In this document: positions 5,747-9,097 of the stretch, one piece after another
Layout: the number at the start of each line of letters is the position of its first letter
How positions within the stretch are numbered: the stretch's first letter is position 1
Assembly (NCBI GenBank): GCA_036566745.1
Contig: DATCVR010000421.1
Coordinates: 1-9,097, forward strand
Source of the DNA: DATCVR01 sp036566745
Lineage (GTDB): Bacteria; Actinomycetota; Actinomycetes; Jiangellales; Jiangellaceae
Length of the DNA stretch: 9,097 nt
Direction: 5' to 3'
Made by a program: the position numbers and the translations under genes
Notes under the pieces: generated by a model
Told to the model about the DNA's origin: nothing
The model's input: the letters and a program-made list of their open reading frames with translations, nothing else
Databases searched by the model: none

Positions 5747-7504
5747 GTGCTCCGCACCCACGAGGCCGGCGCCTTGCGCGCCGACCACGCCGGCCAGACC
5801 GTCACACTCACCGGGTGGGTTGCCCGGCGTCGTGATCACGGCGGAGTCGCGTTCCTGGATCTTCGCGACGCCTCGGGCCTGGCCCAGGTGGTGGTGCGCG
5901 ATGAAGCCGTCGCCCACGGGCTGCGCAACGAGTTCTGCATCAAGGTCACCGGCGAGGTCTCCAAGCGACCCGCCGGCAACGAGAACCCCTCCCTGCCCAC
6001 TGGCGAGATCGAGGTCGTCGCCACCGACGTCGAGGTCCTCAGCGAGGCGGCGCCGCTGCCGTTCCAGATCGACGACCACGTCGACGTCGGCGAGGACGTC
6101 CGGCTCAAGTATCGCTATCTCGACCTGCGCCGCAGCGCTCCGGCCGCAGCGCTCCGGCTGCGCAGCGAGATCAACCGCGTCGCTCGCGATGTCCTGCTGG
6201 GCGAGGGCTTCGTCGAGGTCGAGACGCCCACCATGACCCGCTCCACCCCCGAGGGCGCCCGCGACTTCCTGGTTCCCGCCCGGCTGCGCCCCGGGTCCTG
6301 GTACGCCCTGCCGCAGTCGCCCCAGCTGTTCAAGCAGCTGCTGATGGTGGCCGGCCTCGAACGCTACTTCCAGATCGCACGGTGCTATCGCGACGAGGAC
6401 TTCCGGGCCGACCGCCAGCCGGAGTTCACCCAGCTCGACATCGAGATGAGCTTCGTCGAACAGGACGACGTCATCGCCCTGGCCGAGCGGATCCTGACCG
6501 GGCTTTGGCAGCTGGTCGGGCACGAGATCACCACGCCGATCCCGCACATCACCTATCGCGAGGCCATGGACCGCTACGGCTCCGACAAGCCGGACCTCCG
6601 GTTCGAGCAGGAGCTCACCGAGGTCACGGCCCATTTCGCCGACACCACCTTCCGGGTGTTCCAGGCGCCCTACGTCGGCGCCGTCGTCTTCCCGAGTGGC
6701 GCGGCGCAGACCCGCAAGGAGCTCGACGCCTGGCAGGACTGGGCCAAGGCCCGCGGGGCGAAGGGGTTGGCCTACGTGCTGATCGGCCCTGGCGGTGAGC
6801 TGTCCGGGCCGGTGGCCAAGAACCTCTCCGACGCCGAGAAGGGCGGCCTGGCCGAGCTCGTGGGCGCCGAGCCGGGCGACGCCGTGTTCTTCGCGGCCGG
6901 ACCGCGCCGGTCGTCGCAGGCACTCCTGGGCGCGGCGCGGCTCGAGATCGGCAAGCGGGCCAAGCTGATCGACGAAGACGCCTGGGCGTTCGTGTGGGTC
7001 GTCGACGCGCCCCTGTTCGAGCCGGTGGCCGAGACCGACGACGTCGCAGTGGGGCACGGTGCCTGGACGGCGGTCCACCACGCCTTCACCTCGCCGAAGC
7101 CGGAATGGCTCGACACCTTCGACACCGACCCGGGCAACGCGCTGGCCTACGCCTACGACATCGTCTGCAACGGCAACGAGATCGGTGGCGGGTCGATCCG
7201 TATCCATCGCGGCGACGTTCAGCAGCGGGTCTTCGACGTCATGGGCCTCGGGCCCGAGGAGGCGCAGGAGAAGTTCGGCTTCCTGCTCGACGCCCTCACG
7301 TTCGGGGCCCCGCCCCACGGCGGCATCGCCTTCGGCTGGGACCGCATCGTGGCCCTGCTGGCAGGCTCCGACTCGATCCGTGACGTCATCGCGTTCCCCA
7401 AGACCGGCGGTGGCTTCGACCCCCTTACCGCTGCTCCGGCACCCATCACCGCGCAGCAGCGCAAGGAGGCTGGCATCGACGCCAAGCCCGAACCCGTGGA
7501 ATGA
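5747..7504 (+). CDS. aspS: Aspartyl-tRNA synthetase, probably non-discriminating
   Basis: A 585-aa bacterial-type class IIb synthetase of normal length. It has an N-terminal OB-fold anticodon-binding domain (about 1-105, GWVARRRDHGGVAFLDLRD), a catalytic core with motif 1 near VETPTMTRSTPEGARDFLVP (158-177), the flipping-loop QSPQ (190-193), motif 2 RCYRDEDFRADRQPEFTQLD (212-231, R215) and motif 3 FGWDR (529-533). The bacterial GAD insertion lies between motifs 2 and 3. His31 and Gly77 (RPAGNENP) correspond to residues that mark non-discriminating AspRS in Pseudomonas and mycobacteria; discriminating enzymes such as that of E. coli have Leu and Lys there. It therefore probably charges both tRNA(Asp) and tRNA(Asn), leaving GatCAB to amidate the latter. 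The GTG at 5747 follows AGGAGGG (5731-5737) by 9 nt. Its TGA overlaps the next gene's ATG. Confidence 0.97.
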   Translation: MLRTHEAGALRADHAGQTVTLTGWVARRRDHGGVAFLDLRDASGLAQVVVRDEAVAHGLRNEFCIKVTGEVSKRPAGNENPSLPTGEIEVVATDVEVLSEAAPLPFQIDDHVDVGEDVRLKYRYLDLRRSAPAAALRLRSEINRVARDVLLGEGFVEVETPTMTRSTPEGARDFLVPARLRPGSWYALPQSPQLFKQLLMVAGLERYFQIARCYRDEDFRADRQPEFTQLDIEMSFVEQDDVIALAERILTGLWQLVGHEITTPIPHITYREAMDRYGSDKPDLRFEQELTEVTAHFADTTFRVFQAPYVGAVVFPSGAAQTRKELDAWQDWAKARGAKGLAYVLIGPGGELSGPVAKNLSDAEKGGLAELVGAEPGDAVFFAAGPRRSSQALLGAARLEIGKRAKLIDEDAWAFVWVVDAPLFEPVAETDDVAVGHGAWTAVHHAFTSPKPEWLDTFDTDPGNALAYAYDIVCNGNEIGGGSIRIHRGDVQQRVFDVMGLGPEEAQEKFGFLLDALTFGAPPHGGIAFGWDRIVALLAGSDSIRDVIAFPKTGGGFDPLTAAPAPITAQQRKEAGIDAKPEPVE

Positions 7505-8718
7505 GTTCGGACGGCGTCCCGCCACCCAAGCCGACGGCTGAGCCTCGGGCGATCGAGCAGGCCATCGCCGGGCTACGCGTCGCCCTGAAGGACTGCGACC
7601 GCGTGTCTCGGGAGACCAGTGCGCGGCTCGCCTCTGCCAAGTTCGACCTGGCAGTCTCGGATCTCCCGGTGGTCGTGAACAACGAACTCGAGGGACTATC
7701 CCGCCTCGTCGCCGCACTGCCTCAGCGTGTCGACGAGGTCCGGCGGACGATCCAGGGCGACATCGACGCGCTGTTGGTCATCCTGCATCGCAGCGCCGGA
7801 ACGCCGCCGCTCTACCTGAAGCCGAAGCGCCGAAGGCGCCGCCCCGCAGCGCCGCGGCTCAACGAGAGACCGACGTGGCCGGAGGGCGTCGAACTCGTTC
7901 ACCAGCCAGCGCCGACGAGTCGCGCGGTCGCCCTCAACCCCTTGTGGGTGCCAGGCGCGATCACGGTTGCTCACGGCCCGGACGGCCCGCACGGCGACGA
8001 AGCACTGGGCGTCGCGCTCCGCGCCGTTGCCGATCATGATCCGGATCATCTGCGCAGCCTGGTGCACTACGAGGACACGATCGGCAACGGTCTGGGGAAC
8101 GTCGCCGTGGTGTCGTTCCCGTTCCTCGACCCGATCGACGTCGGCGCGGATCTGCCGTGGACCAAGCGCCGCGAAGGTGTGTGGGGTGCCGCGGACAGCC
8201 CCCATGGGTGGGAGCTGGACGAGCCGGCGGGAGTGACCTCCACCGATGGGAGCACCGGCATCGGATTCCTCGCGAAGGCGTACGCCGCGGTCGGCGAGTA
8301 CACCGATCCCGATCCTGATCTCCTCGACGTCCGCGTCGCCAACGCCCTGACCTGCCTGACCGGGCAGCCATCGGAGTGGCAGCCCATCGCCGTGGTGCCT
8401 GACGACGCCTCGCTGGCCGCCCACCTCGACCAGCCTCTGACGGTGGTCACCAGCCGCAGGATCACCGTCACGGACCCGGCGCACGAGGTCGCCACCGCGC
8501 ACGGGCTGGTGCCCGAGCATCCCCAGGCGTACGTCGTCGACGGCGTGGACGCGGCCGGACAGGTCTGGATGAGCACCCCCATGGGCCGATCACCCCATCC
8601 GATGAGCGTCGCCGATGTCCGGCGGTGCTTCACGTCGGTGATCGTCGGACAGCCTCCGGCGCACCTGGGCGGAATCTCGTCCGAGATCGACCTGGGCGGC
8701 CTCGGCTCGGTCAGGTGA
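7501..8718 (+). CDS. Hypothetical protein with degenerate calpain-like (C2) domain
   Basis: A 405-aa protein I do not recognise as a named family. Residues 15-100 are helical with no membrane segment. Residues 103-120 form a basic linker (KPKRRRRRP at 107-115). Residues about 141-385 follow the order of a bacterial calpain-like domain: GDEALGVALRAVADHDPDHL (165-184) aligns with the GDC-helix block, then LP (218-219), FLAKAYAAVGEY (256-267) with the EKAYAKV helix, LTGQP (286-290), PLTVVTS (312-318), AYVVDGVDAAGQVWM (343-357) with HAYxVxGVD, and TPMG (359-362) with NPWG. Catalytic Cys, His and Asn fall on E167, Q342 and T359, and the oxyanion Gln on D161. This suggests an inactive pseudoprotease, perhaps a binding or regulatory protein. 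The ATG overlaps the aspS stop (ATGA) with no clear SD, so translation is probably coupled. The gene itself is very likely real; the calpain assignment rests on by-eye alignment (about 0.55). Confidence 0.75.
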   Translation: MSSDGVPPPKPTAEPRAIEQAIAGLRVALKDCDRVSRETSARLASAKFDLAVSDLPVVVNNELEGLSRLVAALPQRVDEVRRTIQGDIDALLVILHRSAGTPPLYLKPKRRRRRPAAPRLNERPTWPEGVELVHQPAPTSRAVALNPLWVPGAITVAHGPDGPHGDEALGVALRAVADHDPDHLRSLVHYEDTIGNGLGNVAVVSFPFLDPIDVGADLPWTKRREGVWGAADSPHGWELDEPAGVTSTDGSTGIGFLAKAYAAVGEYTDPDPDLLDVRVANALTCLTGQPSEWQPIAVVPDDASLAAHLDQPLTVVTSRRITVTDPAHEVATAHGLVPEHPQAYVVDGVDAAGQVWMSTPMGRSPHPMSVADVRRCFTSVIVGQPPAHLGGISSEIDLGGLGSVR

Positions 8719-9023
8719 GGCTCGGGCCGGCCGTGATCGGCTCGTCGTGCTGGGACAGCGGTTCCGCCAACGGTGAAGCGGTCCGCACGACCGACCGAAC
8801 GGGGGAACAGGTTGAGGAAGGCAGCCCACGAAGCCGCACGGCCACGGCGACGTCCGCAGCGGTCGGCACCGCCTCGCTCGCGCCGGTGATCACGTAAACG
8901 GTTTGATCCGATCCGCTCGCCGATGGCATCCTGGTCCGGCTATGAAGAGCTGACACCTGCCACCGTCCCGCGTCCGAGGCCACTGCCCGGCGGGGCTCCA
9001 GCCAACCTCGTCGAGGTCGCCAG
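8719..9023. other. Intergenic stretch with no convincing gene
   Basis: 305 bp between the degenerate calpain-like gene and the ABC protein. Base composition is mixed, with a less G+C-rich patch around 8890-8910. Seen here are the palindrome GGCCGGCC (8726-8733), near-identical GCGGTTCCGC and GCGGTCCGC words about 20 bp apart (8759-8787), the direct repeat GATCCGATCC (8905-8914) and a possible -10-like TATGAA (8941-8946). A 90-codon open frame on the minus strand (8983-8711) includes VYVITGASEAVPTAADVAVAV, faintly like an NmrA/SDR fragment, but has no SD and no full domain. No tRNA, strong terminator or riboswitch was identified. It may hold the leader and promoter of the ABC gene. Confidence 0.5.
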
Positions 9024-9097
9024 GTGTCTCAACTCAACGCTCGATCGCTGTCCATCAGCTACGCCTCCCGCACCGTCTTCTCCGATGTCAGCCTCGT
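9024..9097 (+). CDS. ABC ATP-binding protein, probably ABC-F type (N-terminal, partial)
   Basis: The first 24 codons of a gene cut by the window end: GTG then SQLNARSLSISYASRTVFSDVSL. This is the opening antiparallel beta region of an ATP-binding cassette domain (xLxxxxxSISYxSRxVFxDVSL), which normally runs into Walker A about 15 residues later, beyond the window. The absence of any preceding transport domain and the typical wording fit the ABC-F family. Those are soluble twin-cassette ATPases acting on the ribosome in translation or antibiotic protection. An importer or exporter ATPase cannot be excluded. GAGG at 9013-9016 is 7 nt upstream of the GTG. No other in-frame ATG or GTG was found back to the stop at 8943-8945. 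Confidence 0.65.
   Translation, partial: MSQLNARSLSISYASRTVFSDVSL

Noticed and set aside
5729..7717. 662-codon minus-strand open frame opposite aspS
   Set aside because: It mirrors aspS codons, has no recognisable domain, and crosses two well-supported genes.
8711..8983. 90-codon minus-strand frame resembling an NmrA/SDR fragment
   Set aside because: The resemblance is limited to about 20 residues, there is no SD or flanking domain sequence, and it runs over the end of the plus-strand gene; kept only as a remark on the intergenic stretch.
1..9097. CRISPR array, tRNA/rRNA genes, insertion sequence or prophage attachment sites
   Set aside because: No regularly spaced repeats, tRNA-like cloverleaf, transposase sequence or terminal inverted repeats were seen.

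Overview
The window is GC-rich, densely packed DNA with GTG starts and Shine-Dalgarno (SD) sequences such as GGGAGGA. The protein sequences resemble those of high-GC Gram-positive bacteria (Actinomycetota); Nocardioidaceae or Propionibacteriales is my guess, with no direct proof. From memory, the order relA - ppiB - glyoxalase-II-like - hisS - Rv2578c-type radical SAM - aspS matches the Rv2583c-Rv2572c neighbourhood of Mycobacterium tuberculosis, so most of the window is a conserved actinobacterial core segment.

Layout. Bases 1-177 hold the end of relA (+), whose product ends in an ACT domain. It converges on a minus-strand pair transcribed ppiB (2406-1639) then a DUF349 protein (1608-223). 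A perfect 10-bp hairpin at 200-229 sits between the two converging units and overlaps the DUF349 stop codon. A 112-bp divergent promoter region (2407-2518) separates ppiB from a plus-strand pair: a metallo-beta-lactamase-fold hydrolase (2519-3214) and hisS (3241-4509). A short gap carries a strong LexA/SOS-box match directly in front of an Rv2578c-family, SplB-like radical SAM gene (4579-5625), which seems to be read from a leaderless mRNA. aspS follows (5747-7504). It overlaps by 4 bp an unrecognised 405-aa gene (7501-8718). After 305 bp without a convincing gene, the window ends in the first codons of an ATP-binding cassette protein, probably ABC-F type (9024 onward).

Themes. relA, hisS and aspS link the region to tRNA charging and the stringent response. 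AspRS has residues typical of the non-discriminating type, which would also form Asp-tRNA(Asn) for GatCAB. The radical SAM gene looks like part of the SOS regulon. The least ordinary item is the gene coupled to aspS. Its C-terminal two thirds reads like a calpain (peptidase C2) domain in which the catalytic Cys, His and Asn positions are replaced by Glu, Gln and Thr. It also has a helical N-terminus and an Arg/Lys-rich linker. I interpret it as a candidate pseudoprotease of unknown function.
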